NCBI RefSeq assembly: GCF_000473365.1
Contig: NZ_KI421517.1
Coordinates: 310,001 to 374,000, forward strand
Length of the DNA: 64,000 nucleotides
Origin: Adhaeribacter aquaticus DSM 16391
GTDB lineage: Bacteria > Bacteroidota > Bacteroidia > Cytophagales > Hymenobacteraceae
Direction of reading: 5' to 3'
How positions within the stretch are numbered: position 1 is the first letter of the stretch; the number at the start of each line of letters is the position of its first letter. Below are positions 31,696-41,196 of this stretch, one piece after another. Both the position numbers and the translations under genes were made by a program. The notes beneath the pieces are model-generated. The model ran no database searches. It worked only from the letters and a program-made list of their open reading frames with translations, and was not told the origin of the DNA.

Positions 31696-32097
31696 ATATT
31701 GATTATCGATATTATTGATCTCAGGCGTTAAAATTTAAACTAGCACTTATACGGTAAATCTACTCTAAAGTATCCCAGATTTGCTATGTCTAATTACTTA
31801 AATTTATTTATGACTAAATACGTATATTGGATCAGGATTTATACTTACTCTCCTATGCTTTCTATTTTATCTCTAAACCTCTTGGAACTAAATATATAGA
31901 AAAAACTTATTTTCAGACACCTTTTTTTTCTACCGGCACGTATAACACGTTTTCTTATTTCAAAAATAAAAATAATTTTATTTAAAACATAAATTTTTTC
32001 TAATTTTTATTTTATTTTTTTGAAATTTTTACACAAATCCTGCTCAATATTTAAACCTTTAAAATTTCCATCATTTTACAACAGGTTTTGAACCTCT
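31696..32097. other. 402-base divergent intergenic region
   Basis: Very AT-rich (runs of A and T at 31955-32030) between the divergent GT5-like and GH31 genes. It must hold both promoters, but no exact consensus pair was found and no gene is supported. Confidence 0.4.
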
Positions 32098-34533
32098 ATG
32101 CAAGAAAAAATCAAGGAAAATAATTACATGATTAATGACCTGGCAAATAAGAAAGCAGACTTATTTCCGGGTAATGCCATAGATTACAACCAATCCGGAA
32201 ACCAATTTTCCTTTTACAGTGACAATGATGTGGTTTTAATGCTTCAATTGGTCTCTGATAAAATTATACGGTTTCGTTTTGCTAACGATGGAAATTTTTC
32301 ACCTGATTTTTCTTATGCCATAGATGCTAACTACCAGCCTGCCGCTCCTCAAATTGCTTTCAAAGAGAAACTGGACCATTACCGGATTACTACTGACCGA
32401 CTTATATGCACCATTTCAAAAGAAGGGTTACGTGTGCGCATAGCCGATAAATCGGGAAATATTTTAAATGAGGACGAGAAAGGGTACCATTGGGAGTATG
32501 ACCTGCATACCGGCAATGATATTGTAAAAATTAGCAAAAAAGTACAGAGTGGAGAATTTTACTATGGCTTAGGCGATAAAACCTGTAATTTAAACCTGCG
32601 CGGAAAACAACTTCAGAATTGGGGAAGCGATACCTACGGCTATGGCAAAAACTCTGATCCGCTTTATAAAAACATTCCTTTTTATATTGGTCTGCACCAG
32701 AAAACCGCCTACGGCATATTTTTCGACAATTCCTTTCGCTCCTTTTTTGATTTTGCCAGCGAACGATCCAATATTACCAGCTTTTGGGCTCAGGGTGGCG
32801 AAATGAATTATTATTTTATTTATGGCCCGGAACTGACAGAGGTAGTAGAACAATACACTTGCCTTACCGGACTACCAGAACTTCCGCCCTTATGGGCTTT
32901 AGGGTATCACCAATGCAAATGGAGCTATTATCCCGAAGATAAATTTAAAGCTATAGGGAAAGAATTCCGGGACCGGCAAATTCCCTGTGATGCATTGTAC
33001 CTGGACATAGACTACATGGAAGGTTTTCGCTGCTTTACGTGGAACAAAGATTATTTTCCGGACCCTACCCGCATGGTGCAAGAGTTAGCTGCAGATGGCT
33101 TTAAAACAATAGTTATTATTGATCCTGGTATAAAGATAGATAAGAACTACTGGGTTTATAAAGAAGGGTTAGAGAAAGATTATTTCTGCCGCCGGGCCGA
33201 TGGCCCCTATTTGAAAGGATCGGTTTGGCCAGGGCTTTGCCACTTCCCAGATTATACCCGACCAGAAGTTAGGGAATGGTGGGCTGATTTATTTAAAGGT
33301 TTAATTGCTGACAACGGCGTAAAAGGTATCTGGAACGACATGAACGAACCAGCTGTTTTTGAAGAAGGTACCTTTCCGGATGATGTTCGTTTTGATTATG
33401 ATGGTAATCCGACCAGCCACCGTAAAAGCCATAATATTTACGGTATGCAAATGGCCCGGGCCACCTACCAGGGAGTTAAAAAATATATTTACCCCGAGAG
33501 ACCCTTTGTAATTTCCAGGTCAGGTTATTCGGGTTTACAACGTTTTTCCTCTACCTGGACTGGCGATAACGTAGCTTCCTGGGATCATGTATGGCTGGCC
33601 AATATCCAATGCCAGCGGCTAAGTATTTCCGGTATCTCCTTTACCGGCTCCGATATTGGCGGCTTTATTGAAAGCCCCACCGGTGAATTATACATACGCT
33701 GGCTTCAGTTAGGTATTTTTCATGCCTTGTTTCGCACACACTCCTCCGGCGATCATGGCGACCAGGAACCTTGGTCATTTGGCGAGGAGTATACGCTTCT
33801 GGCTAAAAAATTTATAGAGTTACGCTACCAGCTTATACCTTATATATATACTACATTCTGGCAATATGCCACTTTTGGGACACCCATGCTCCGCCCCCTG
33901 GTTTTCCTGGACCAATGGGATTCTGAAACCTATAGCCGAATGGCTGAATTCGGACTTGGCGACAATTTATTAATTTGCCCTATTACGCAGGCCGAAGTTG
34001 ATGGACGCTGGCTTTATTTACCAAAAGGCAACTGGTATTATTTCTGGGACGATAAAGCAGAAACTGGTGGCAAAGAAGTATGGGCCGAAGCTCAGCTAAA
34101 CCGCATACCTATATATATAAGAGCTGGCGCTGTAATACCTTTTTATCCGGTGCAGCAATTTATAGGCGAAAAAGAAATACAAGAGGTCACTTTACACATT
34201 TACTATATAGAAGGGAGCTTGCAGAGCATACTTTATGAGGACAATGGTCTTAATTATGATTACAAAGAAGGCAAATCCATTCTAAAAACGTTTAGAGTAA
34301 CTGGCTCCAAAAATACTATTTCTATATCTCAGAATACGGCAGGTTCTTATACACCATCTTATTATAAATATAAAATCATATTACATGGTTTGCCATTTAC
34401 AATTGCCAGCTGGGAGGCCAATGGTCATTTAGTTTCACAAGACGAGGTGGAAATTAATGATCAAAATAATGAAAGAGCAGTTTTAGTTGATCCTGACTTT
34501 CAGTATTTATCTTTTACCAGTGTAATTGCTTAA
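32098..34533 (+). CDS. Glycoside hydrolase family 31 (alpha-glucosidase)
   Basis: 811 residues. An N-terminal beta-sandwich (about 20-240) precedes the catalytic barrel (about 250-590) and C-terminal beta domains. The nucleophile is Asp414 in GIWNDMNEP, and the acid/base is Asp490 in WTGDNVASW. Both are intact, and the family retains glucosidases that release glucose from alpha-glucans. No signal peptide is visible, so it is probably cytoplasmic and could act on glycogen-derived oligosaccharides made by neighbouring glycogen genes. The Met at 32128 is an alternative start; it is preceded by an AAGGAAA-type ribosome site. Terminator follows. Confidence 0.92.
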   Translation: MQEKIKENNYMINDLANKKADLFPGNAIDYNQSGNQFSFYSDNDVVLMLQLVSDKIIRFRFANDGNFSPDFSYAIDANYQPAAPQIAFKEKLDHYRITTDRLICTISKEGLRVRIADKSGNILNEDEKGYHWEYDLHTGNDIVKISKKVQSGEFYYGLGDKTCNLNLRGKQLQNWGSDTYGYGKNSDPLYKNIPFYIGLHQKTAYGIFFDNSFRSFFDFASERSNITSFWAQGGEMNYYFIYGPELTEVVEQYTCLTGLPELPPLWALGYHQCKWSYYPEDKFKAIGKEFRDRQIPCDALYLDIDYMEGFRCFTWNKDYFPDPTRMVQELAADGFKTIVIIDPGIKIDKNYWVYKEGLEKDYFCRRADGPYLKGSVWPGLCHFPDYTRPEVREWWADLFKGLIADNGVKGIWNDMNEPAVFEEGTFPDDVRFDYDGNPTSHRKSHNIYGMQMARATYQGVKKYIYPERPFVISRSGYSGLQRFSSTWTGDNVASWDHVWLANIQCQRLSISGISFTGSDIGGFIESPTGELYIRWLQLGIFHALFRTHSSGDHGDQEPWSFGEEYTLLAKKFIELRYQLIPYIYTTFWQYATFGTPMLRPLVFLDQWDSETYSRMAEFGLGDNLLICPITQAEVDGRWLYLPKGNWYYFWDDKAETGGKEVWAEAQLNRIPIYIRAGAVIPFYPVQQFIGEKEIQEVTLHIYYIEGSLQSILYEDNGLNYDYKEGKSILKTFRVTGSKNTISISQNTAGSYTPSYYKYKIILHGLPFTIASWEANGHLVSQDEVEINDQNNERAVLVDPDFQYLSFTSVIA

Positions 34534-34556
34534 AGTTTTTTAACTCGTAGGCAAAT

Positions 34557-34588
34557 AAAAAAGGTGAAGCATGTGCTTCACCTTTTTT
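34557..34588. terminator. Bidirectional terminator between GH31 and aldolase genes
   Basis: Almost perfect palindrome, with A-run and T-run at the ends: GGTGAAGC (34563-34570) pairs with GCTTCACC (34575-34582) and the A/T tracts extend the stem. It separates convergent genes. Confidence 0.87.
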
Positions 34589-34609
34589 ATATAAAAATAG
34601 TTTATATAA

Positions 34610-35689
34610 TTAAATATTTCTGTTGTTAGCATTCAGGTCAGTGAAAGCTTCTTTCAACCGGGCAATAAAGTTATTTTCGCCTTCACGTAACCAAACACGC
34701 GGGTCATAAAATTTCTTATTTGGCGAGTCCTCTCCTTCCGGGTTACCTATCTGTGCTTGTAAGAACTCTTTCTTTTTTTCGTAGTAGTTCTTGATCCCTT
34801 CCCAGAAAGCCCATTGCATATCAGTATCAATGTTCATTTTAACAGCACCATACTCAATAGCTTCTGTAATTTTCTCTTTCTCAGAACCTGAACCACCATG
34901 GAAAACAAAATTTATGGAGTTTTTAGCTAATCCTAGTTTCTCAGATAAATATTCCTGGGAATTTTTAAGGATATCAGGGCGCAACTCTACATTACCTGGC
35001 TTGTAAACACCATGCACGTTACCAAAAGCAGCAGCAATAGTAAATCGTTTACTTACTTTACTAAGTTCTTCGTAAGCATAAGCAACCTCTTCTGGCTGAG
35101 TGTATAATCGGGAGCTATCTATTCCTGAATTATCAACGCCATCTTCTTCACCACCCGTTACGCCAAGTTCAATCTCAACTGTCATCCCTAACTTATCCAT
35201 CCGCTTCAGGTAAGTAACACAGGTTTCCACATTTTCTTTCAGTTCTTCTTCTGATAAGTCAAGCATGTGTGAGCTGAAAAGCGGCTTTCTGTGCTGGGCA
35301 AAGAATTTCTCGCCAGCATCCAGTAAACCATCAATCCAAGGCAAAAGTTTTTTAGCAGCATGATCGGTATGTAAGATTACAGGCACACCATATGCCTCTG
35401 CCATTAAATGTACGTGGTGGGCGCCGGAAATAGCACCAGCAATAGCAGCTTTCTGGCTGTCGTTAGAAAGACCTTTACCAGCAAAGAACTGTGCTCCACC
35501 ATGTGAAAACTGAATAATTACAGGAGAATTAACAGCTTTTGCCGTTTCCAATACTGCGTTTACCGAGTTCGTACCAATTACGTTTACGGCCGGTAAGGCA
35601 AAATTATTTTGGTTGGCATAGTTAAACAGCTCTGTTACTTCATCCCCGAATAAGACACCGGGCCGAAACTTTGTTGTTACTTCACTCAT
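34610..35689 (-). CDS. fbaA: Class II fructose-bisphosphate aldolase
   Basis: Zinc-dependent cleavage of fructose-1,6-bisphosphate in glycolysis and its reverse, 359 residues, matching the class IIA type of Escherichia coli FbaA. Zinc and substrate motifs include HTDHAAKKLLPWID (about 107-120), ELGVTGGEEDG, NVHGVYKPG and FHGGSGSEKEKI. A -7 box (TATCTTTG, minus strand at 35801-35794) lies about 105 bases upstream, with no clear -33 box. The leader would be about 95 bases. Gene symbol is by family resemblance. Confidence 0.96.
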   Translation of the reverse strand: MSEVTTKFRPGVLFGDEVTELFNYANQNNFALPAVNVIGTNSVNAVLETAKAVNSPVIIQFSHGGAQFFAGKGLSNDSQKAAIAGAISGAHHVHLMAEAYGVPVILHTDHAAKKLLPWIDGLLDAGEKFFAQHRKPLFSSHMLDLSEEELKENVETCVTYLKRMDKLGMTVEIELGVTGGEEDGVDNSGIDSSRLYTQPEEVAYAYEELSKVSKRFTIAAAFGNVHGVYKPGNVELRPDILKNSQEYLSEKLGLAKNSINFVFHGGSGSEKEKITEAIEYGAVKMNIDTDMQWAFWEGIKNYYEKKKEFLQAQIGNPEGEDSPNKKFYDPRVWLREGENNFIARLKEAFTDLNANNRNI

Positions 35690-36078
35690 TTTCGTGTAAT
35701 AATTATTTATTAGAATTATTTAAAACCAGTTATAAAAACAAGTCAGCAAAAAACTTAACTATATAAATATAGCAGACTTACATATAACTGGGGCAAAGAT
35801 AGGCAATTACTTTTTAAAGGCGTTAATTCAGTTAACCTTACCACAATATTCTAAGCCATTATTACTACATGTTTTAGGGATAAGTTTCATTCAATAATTT
35901 TTGGTGCTATATCCTGAGCTACCCCTTTCTTACCTTTTTTTACAAGTCACGTTTACTTGAACTAAAGTTTAATTCAATTATCTAAACCAACAGGTAAGCC
36001 TAACCTATATATAAATACTCGTTCTGTATATTAAAGATAAGAATTAGGTATTTTTTTAAGGATTACAGCCTTACTTAA
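35690..36078. other. Intergenic region upstream of the aldolase gene
   Basis: About 390 AT-rich bases. Apart from the aldolase -7 element TATCTTTG at 35794-35801 (minus strand) I see no gene, RNA or repeat here. Confidence 0.4.
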
Positions 36079-36119
36079 AATCCAGAAGCCGATAGTTAAA
36101 ACCTACCGGCTTCTGGATT
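36079..36119. terminator. Strong hairpin downstream of the broken small gene
   Basis: Perfect 13-base stem (36079-36091 with 36107-36119), extended by further near-complementary bases. On the minus strand it lies 18 bases after the last stop of the decayed gene and is followed by TTTTAAG. On the plus strand it is followed by ATATTTTTTG. Confidence 0.75.
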
Positions 36120-36136
36120 ATATTTTTTGTAAAAAT

Positions 36137-36421
36137 TTATTTTGAGACAATAGGCGATACATTAACCCTAATAGCCGACTCTGTTTCTATTGCAGTTGCA
36201 GCATTGGCATAAACCTTAATAGGGTCTTCGTGCAACCCTAACCCAGCACCTGCACCATTGATATCTGGATAAGCGTGCATGCTGTGCTCATAAATAGCAA
36301 GACCTTCGATTTAATCCACACCCACTAACACATTCTTGGTTCCAGGTATTAAGCCTACATTATAAGTAGCACCCTTGTATTCCATGACGGTTGTTAAACC
36401 ATTTCTTAATAAAAAGGCCAT
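36137..36421 (-). pseudogene. Broken small gene with an in-frame stop, function unknown
   Basis: Read from the ATG at 36421, the frame gives 36 residues (MAFLLRNGLTTVMEYKGATY...), meets a TAA at 36313-36311, and then continues in the same frame for 58 further codons to a stop at 36137. Both halves look like real protein: compositionally ordinary, few rare codons, with segments such as PDINGAGAGLGLHEDP and AIRVNVSPIVSK. A strong terminator follows. The joined product would be about 95 residues. I do not recognise the family. It may be a recently disabled gene, a sequencing error, or two small genes. The second part has no clear start of its own other than an internal ATG. Confidence 0.5.
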
Positions 36422-36630
36422 TTTACAATTTATGTTGTTTATCACCAGTAAATACCGTTTAACCTTTTTAAAAAAGCTTATATTCCTAATATTTTCAACC
36501 AAATACCTAAATTTTAATACCACTTACCAAAATTTTTTATTATTTTTCAGCATAAAGCCTAAAATTTTATATTACTTTACAACAAATTATATATTTTATA
36601 AATAATTAGCCATTTTAATAAACCTGCTTC

Positions 36631-37998
36631 ATGAAAGAAAAATTATCTATTGTCCCTTTCTCAACACTACTCATTGTTAGTATTCTGGGCGTGGTATTAT
36701 CAGGTGTCCCAGGCACTATTCCAACCGAAGGAATTAATACAGGCGATGTAGCCTGGATGCTGGCAGCTTCCGCCTTAGTATTACTCATGACTCCTGGTCT
36801 AGCTTTATTTTATGGCGGAATGGTTAATGCCAAAAATGTTATTTCTACCATGCTGCAAAGTTTTATTTGCATGGGCATTATTAGTGTATTATGGATAACG
36901 ATTGGTTTTAGCCTTGCCTTTGGTGATGATATTGGAGGCTTAATTGGCGATCCCCGCACTTACTTTATGTTTAATGGCGTATTAGAAAGCAAACCTTGGC
37001 CTATGGCCAGCACTATTCCGTTAGTTTTATTTGCCTTCTTCCAGTTAAAGTTTGCAGTGATTGCACCTGCTTTAATTACCGGTTCTTTCTCGGAGCGCAT
37101 CCGTTTTACTTCTTATATTTTATTTGCGTGTTTGTTCAGCATGTTTATTTACGCACCAATAGCCCATTGGACCTGGCACCCGGAAGGCTTCTTATTTAAA
37201 ATGGGCGCCTTAGACTTTGCCGGTGGAACCGTGGTTCATATTTCAGCGGGCTGCGCCGCTTTAGCCGCTGCCCTATATTTAGGAAAGCGAAAAAGCGCAG
37301 TAACACATGCTCCGGCTAATATACCTTATGTACTCTTAGGAACCGGCTTGTTATGGTTTGGCTGGTTTGGCTTTAACGCTGGTTCGGCGGTGGGCGCCAA
37401 TAGTTTAGCCGCTACAGCTTTTGCAACTACCAACACGGCTGCCGCTGCTGCTGGTTTAGCCTGGATCTTATTTGATGCCTTTAAAGGCAAAAAGCCTTCT
37501 GCTATGGGTTTTTGCATTGGTGTTGTAGTTGGTTTAGTAGCCATTACTCCTGCAGCCGGCTTTGTAGGCATTTCTGTAAGTATCTTTATTGGTGTATCAG
37601 CTAGCTTAATCAGCAACATGGTAGTGGCCTGGAGAGCCAAAACAACTATTGATGACACCCTGGACGTATTCCCCTGCCATGGGGTAGGCGGTATGGTAGG
37701 CATGGTTATGACTGGCATTTTCGCGCACACCGCTATTAATTCTGCCAATACTACTGGTAATGGATTATTCTACGGCGAAACTAAATTGTTTTTCATTCAC
37801 ATGACAGCCTTGGGCATAGTGGTAGCCTTCTCCTTTATTGGCGCTTTTATTTTACTTAAAGTCACAGACTTGATTTCTCCTCTTTGTGTAACCAAGGAAG
37901 AAGAAGTTTTGGGTCTTGATGCAACTCAACATAACGAAAGCATTACCTATAACACCCATACCGTAGCAGAATCAACTTTAGTTGAAATGCACGCATAA
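36631..37998 (+). CDS. amt: Ammonium transporter, first tandem copy
   Basis: Inner membrane channel for ammonium, 455 residues, with about 11 membrane helices plus an N-terminal hydrophobic segment that may be a signal. Signature regions are ALVLLMTPGLALFYGGMVN, DFAGGTVVHISAGCAALAAA and FPCHGVGGMVGMVM. The conserved pore histidines are visible in VVHIS and PCHGVGG. The C-terminal tail (EEVLGLDATQHNES) has the usual region that binds PII. No glnK/glnB gene is adjacent. A near-identical copy lies 519 bases downstream on the same strand. Confidence 0.96.
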   Translation: MKEKLSIVPFSTLLIVSILGVVLSGVPGTIPTEGINTGDVAWMLAASALVLLMTPGLALFYGGMVNAKNVISTMLQSFICMGIISVLWITIGFSLAFGDDIGGLIGDPRTYFMFNGVLESKPWPMASTIPLVLFAFFQLKFAVIAPALITGSFSERIRFTSYILFACLFSMFIYAPIAHWTWHPEGFLFKMGALDFAGGTVVHISAGCAALAAALYLGKRKSAVTHAPANIPYVLLGTGLLWFGWFGFNAGSAVGANSLAATAFATTNTAAAAAGLAWILFDAFKGKKPSAMGFCIGVVVGLVAITPAAGFVGISVSIFIGVSASLISNMVVAWRAKTTIDDTLDVFPCHGVGGMVGMVMTGIFAHTAINSANTTGNGLFYGETKLFFIHMTALGIVVAFSFIGAFILLKVTDLISPLCVTKEEEVLGLDATQHNESITYNTHTVAESTLVEMHA

Positions 37999-38014
37999 TT
38001 GCTCTACTTCCAAT

Positions 38015-38049
38015 AAAAAAGGGGTGATTTTAAAAGCTACCCCTTTTTT
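38015..38049 (+). terminator. Terminator after the first ammonium transporter
   Basis: Stem of 11 pairs including GGGGT (38021-38025) with ACCCC (38039-38043), flanked by A- and T-runs. It begins 16 bases after the stop. Confidence 0.85.
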
Positions 38050-38517
38050 TATTGCCTATACTACAAAATCAATTTACTTTTCTATAAAAAGAGAACTTAA
38101 ACACCTAATAAACCTCAGCAAATAATTTTACCAAAAAGCAAGATAGATTAAAGTTGAAGGTTGAAATCTATAGTGCATATTGATTAAAAAGCTACATTCC
38201 CGTCAATCCTATTTGCTTTTAAATAACATACTTAAATTTTTACCTCATACTGTAAATTTTAGACAAATTTTTAGAGCATTAACCTTAAATATTAAACCTC
38301 CTTTTACAATTTATAAATTTTACTGAGTATAATTACTTAAAATTTTTGAATTTCCACCTTAAATAAAGTCTCTTGATTAGCAAGTATTTAAAATACGTAC
38401 TTACATTCTGAAATTTTACGATATTTCTAACTACTGCCTCTATTTTTATACCTATTTATTAAAATTACACCTATTTTTGTAAAACTAGTGTGAAATTAAA
38501 AGCTAAAAATCAGAAAA
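38050..38517. other. Intergenic region between the two ammonium transporter genes
   Basis: About 470 very AT-rich bases without a gene. TATTTTTG at 38472-38479 is a candidate -7 box 38 bases before the next start, but no TTTG lies 19 bases before it. An own promoter for the second copy is therefore likely but not proven. Confidence 0.4.
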
Positions 38518-39912
38518 ATGAGAAAAAAACTATCGATCATCCCTTTCTCAACACTACTCATTGTAAGTATTCTGGGAGTAACTTTATCTAAAGTACCCAC
38601 TACTATTCACACGGAAGGCATAGTAGCCGGTGATGTAGCCTGGATGCTGGCAGCTTCCGCCTTAGTATTACTCATGACTCCCGGTCTGGCTTTATTTTAT
38701 GGCGGAATGGTTAATGCCAAAAATGTTATTTCTACCATGCTGCAAAGTTTTATTTGCATGGGCATTATTAGTGTATTATGGATAACGATTGGTTTTAGCC
38801 TTGCCTTTGGTGATGATATTGGAGGCTTAATTGGCGATCCCCGCACTTACTTTATGTTTAATGGCGTATTAGAAAGCAAACCTTGGCCTATGGCCAGCAC
38901 TATTCCGTTAGTTTTATTTGCCTTCTTCCAGTTAAAGTTTGCAGTGATTGCACCTGCTTTAATTACCGGTTCTTTCTCGGAGCGCATCCGTTTTACTTCT
39001 TATATTTTATTTGCGTGTTTGTTCAGCATGTTTATTTATGCCCCAATTGCCCATTGGACCTGGCACCCGGAAGGCTTTTTATTTAAAATGGGCGCCTTAG
39101 ACTTTGCCGGTGGAACCGTAGTACATATTTCGGCAGGTTGCGCTGCTTTAGCTGCCGCTATGTATTTAGGCAAACGTAAAGTACACACCACTCATGCCCC
39201 AGCCAATATTACTTTTGTTTTATTAGGAACCGGCTTGTTATGGTTTGGCTGGTTTGGCTTTAACGCAGGTTCGGCGGTGGGCGCCAATAGTTTAGCAGCT
39301 ATTGCTTTTGCAACTACCAACACGGCTGCCGCTGCTGCTGGTTTAGCCTGGATCTTATTTGATGCTTTTAAAGGCAAAAAGCCTTCTGCTATGGGTTTTT
39401 GCATTGGTGTTGTAGTTGGTTTAGTAGCCATTACTCCTGCAGCCGGCTTTGTAGGTATTTCTGTAAGTATCTTTATTGGTGTATCAGCTAGCTTAATCAG
39501 CAATATATTAGTTGGCCTTTGGTCGAAAACAAGAATTGACGACACGTTGGATGTATTTCCCTGCCATGGAGTAGGTGGTATGGTAGGCATGCTTTTAACG
39601 GGTGTTTTTGCGCACCAAGCTATCAATCCTGGCAATGAAACTGGCAATGGGTTATTTTACGGCGAAACTAAATTATTTTTAGTTCATCTTACTGCGCTGG
39701 TAATTGTTGTGGCTTTTTCTCTGATAGGGTCTTTTATCTTATTAAAATTAACCGATTTAATATCGCCATTAGGTGTTACGAAAGAAGAAGAAACATTAGG
39801 CTTGGATCTTACACAGCACGACGAGCAATTAGTGTTTGCCGGGCCTTTATTTACTACTGAAACAACTGAGGTAGAAACAGAAGAAGTGGCCGTAATTGAG
39901 GCAGTAGCCTAA
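38518..39912 (+). CDS. amt: Ammonium transporter, second tandem copy
   Basis: 464 residues, with the same architecture and motifs as the first copy (YGGMVN, DFAGGTVVHISAGCAALAAA, FPCHGVGGMVGML). From the start of the third helix region onward the DNA is nearly identical to the first copy: 350 consecutive identical bases (38689-39038 against 36802-37151) and a second block of about 98% identity. N- and C-terminal parts differ more, including a longer acidic tail (TETEEVAVIEAVA). The tail differences suggest distinct regulation. No PII gene follows. Confidence 0.96.
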   Translation: MRKKLSIIPFSTLLIVSILGVTLSKVPTTIHTEGIVAGDVAWMLAASALVLLMTPGLALFYGGMVNAKNVISTMLQSFICMGIISVLWITIGFSLAFGDDIGGLIGDPRTYFMFNGVLESKPWPMASTIPLVLFAFFQLKFAVIAPALITGSFSERIRFTSYILFACLFSMFIYAPIAHWTWHPEGFLFKMGALDFAGGTVVHISAGCAALAAAMYLGKRKVHTTHAPANITFVLLGTGLLWFGWFGFNAGSAVGANSLAAIAFATTNTAAAAAGLAWILFDAFKGKKPSAMGFCIGVVVGLVAITPAAGFVGISVSIFIGVSASLISNILVGLWSKTRIDDTLDVFPCHGVGGMVGMLLTGVFAHQAINPGNETGNGLFYGETKLFLVHLTALVIVVAFSLIGSFILLKLTDLISPLGVTKEEETLGLDLTQHDEQLVFAGPLFTTETTEVETEEVAVIEAVA

Positions 39913-39929
39913 TAATAAACTTAAACAAT

Positions 39930-39962
39930 AAAAAAGGGCGACCAATTTGGCCGCCCTTTTTT
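39930..39962. terminator. Terminator between the second ammonium transporter and the Dabb gene
   Basis: Stem of 11 pairs including GGGCG (39936-39940) with CGCCC (39952-39956), with A-run and T-run flanks, between convergent genes. Confidence 0.86.
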
Positions 39963-39979
39963 ATTAGGTTCCGAAAAAC

Positions 39980-40282
39980 TTAGATAGTTTCGGAATCATA
40001 AATCTTTACGCGCTCCCAAAGGTGAGCACAGTCTGCTACAAATTTAGTATGAATAGGATCTACCTGGTAAGTATCATGATCTTCCAGAGAATCAAAAACT
40101 AATAATAAAGAGTACGAATAAGAACGGTCTATTACCGGACGATCTGTACTGGCGGGTTTGCCAATATCTGCTATTTTAACAATACCTACTTCTTTCAAGG
40201 AAGTAACTCCTTTTTCAAAAAGCTGAACATCTTCAGTTGCAAGGTCAGGCTTTAACCAAAAAAATACGTGGTGTACAAACAT
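39980..40282 (-). CDS. Dabb (stress-responsive A/B barrel) family protein
   Basis: A 100-residue single-domain protein of the dimeric alpha/beta barrel family. The start MFVHHVFFWLKPDL and the region YSLLLVFDSLEDHDTYQVDPIHTKFV are typical. I chose the Met at 40282, which fits the usual length of about 100. An upstream Met at 40327 would add 15 basic residues outside the family. These proteins are found in stress responses or as small aromatic-binding enzymes, and no specific substrate can be assigned here. It sits alone between two terminators. Confidence 0.85.
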   Translation of the reverse strand: MFVHHVFFWLKPDLATEDVQLFEKGVTSLKEVGIVKIADIGKPASTDRPVIDRSYSYSLLLVFDSLEDHDTYQVDPIHTKFVADCAHLWERVKIYDSETI

Positions 40283-40376
40283 AGTTCTTTCTGTTTTTTG
40301 TTTGCAAAATAAGGCCTTCCGCCGCAAAACAAAAGGGTAACTACTATTATATTATTATATTTTTAAGACCGTAAAT

Positions 40377-40416
40377 AAAAAAGGCCAGCCTGTTATAATT
40401 CAGGCTGGCCTTTTTT
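40377..40416. terminator. Terminator after the DUF4136 lipoprotein gene
   Basis: Long stem with GGCCAGCCTG (40383-40392) against CAGGCTGGCC (40401-40410), 8-base loop, extended by A/T flanks. On the minus strand it follows the DUF4136 stop by 18 bases. Confidence 0.88.
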
Positions 40417-40434
40417 ATAAGGGTTAACTCTATA

Positions 40435-41082
40435 TTAATCCATGCGTGGCTCTTGGTTAGTAAGCAAATAACCCTCCGTAAATACTTTATATTTATCAAA
40501 AATAGCGTAAACAGATTTTTTGATATGACCTTCGTTGTTGAAATCTTTATTACCTAATAATCCGGATGCATACCCCTGCCAAACGGATTGATTGCGTTTT
40601 CTATCTATTAATACCACATACAAGGTTCCCCGGGTTAAGCTATACTTAATCGGATCATATTCTTTTTTTTCTTCATTCAAACTTCGGTTATCCTCGTCAT
40701 CATTATCGGCCTCTTTTTTACCGGAAGCCAACCAGATGTTTATATCTGCTTGGTTATAGCCATTCAATACAAAATCTTCATAAAAAATCCGGTGCGACAC
40801 CAATATATCAGGTTTATTTTCAGTGTAACGATACCCTTGGGCTTGCAACCTAGTACGAATCATTTTCTCCACAATAGCTAAATGCAGACTAGAGTCGGAA
40901 TCGGAGCGTTTATACTCCATAAAACTGAAGGTTTTATACTTTCTAAAATTGCCTTTGTAGCTATAATCAGATTCAACCCGGTTTTCGTATAAATTCATAC
41001 AACCGGTTAGCCAAACCAGCCCCAGCAAAACAGCACAACGGCAAAGCTTTTGGGTATTCCAGTGCAGTATAGTTCTTGTCAT
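40435..41082 (-). CDS. DUF4136 family lipoprotein
   Basis: 215 residues, with a signal peptide ending in the lipobox LTGC (Cys28), so it is likely lipid-anchored in the outer or inner membrane. The DUF4136 pattern is visible: a start with YKTFSFMEYKR, an ALVSH-type middle (KPDILVSHRIFYEDF), and a late YVVLIDRKRNQSVWQGYASG. An acidic insert (SGKKEADNDDEDNRSLNEEKKEYD) occupies about 120-144. The family's function is unknown. A 12-base motif shared with the ECF sigma gene lies about 55 bases upstream. A second family member is at 52422. Confidence 0.82.
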   Translation of the reverse strand: MTRTILHWNTQKLCRCAVLLGLVWLTGCMNLYENRVESDYSYKGNFRKYKTFSFMEYKRSDSDSSLHLAIVEKMIRTRLQAQGYRYTENKPDILVSHRIFYEDFVLNGYNQADINIWLASGKKEADNDDEDNRSLNEEKKEYDPIKYSLTRGTLYVVLIDRKRNQSVWQGYASGLLGNKDFNNEGHIKKSVYAIFDKYKVFTEGYLLTNQEPRMD

Positions 41083-41196
41083 ATAAATAAAATTTTATTT
41101 GAAAGGAGTGTTACATAAACTACTGTGAGTCAGAGGTAACCTATACGCAAGATAAAAGAAAATCGGATATATTTTAAAAAAATAAAAATACTTATT

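Noticed and set aside
36422-36523. Extension of the broken small gene upstream to 36523
   Set aside because: The added 34 residues are Lys/Asn/Ile-rich as expected of AT-rich spacer, unlike the rest; the Met at 36421 is a better start.
36375-36605. 76-codon plus-strand frame before the first ammonium transporter
   Set aside because: Low-complexity Phe/Tyr/Lys-rich translation of AT-rich intergenic DNA, opposite the broken small gene.
37326-37748. Antisense frames of 140 and 151 codons in both ammonium transporters
   Set aside because: The same shadow occurs in both copies because the sense DNA is nearly identical; this is not independent conservation.
40283-40327. Longer start for the Dabb protein
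   Set aside because: Adds 15 basic residues outside the family and most likely lies in the leader.
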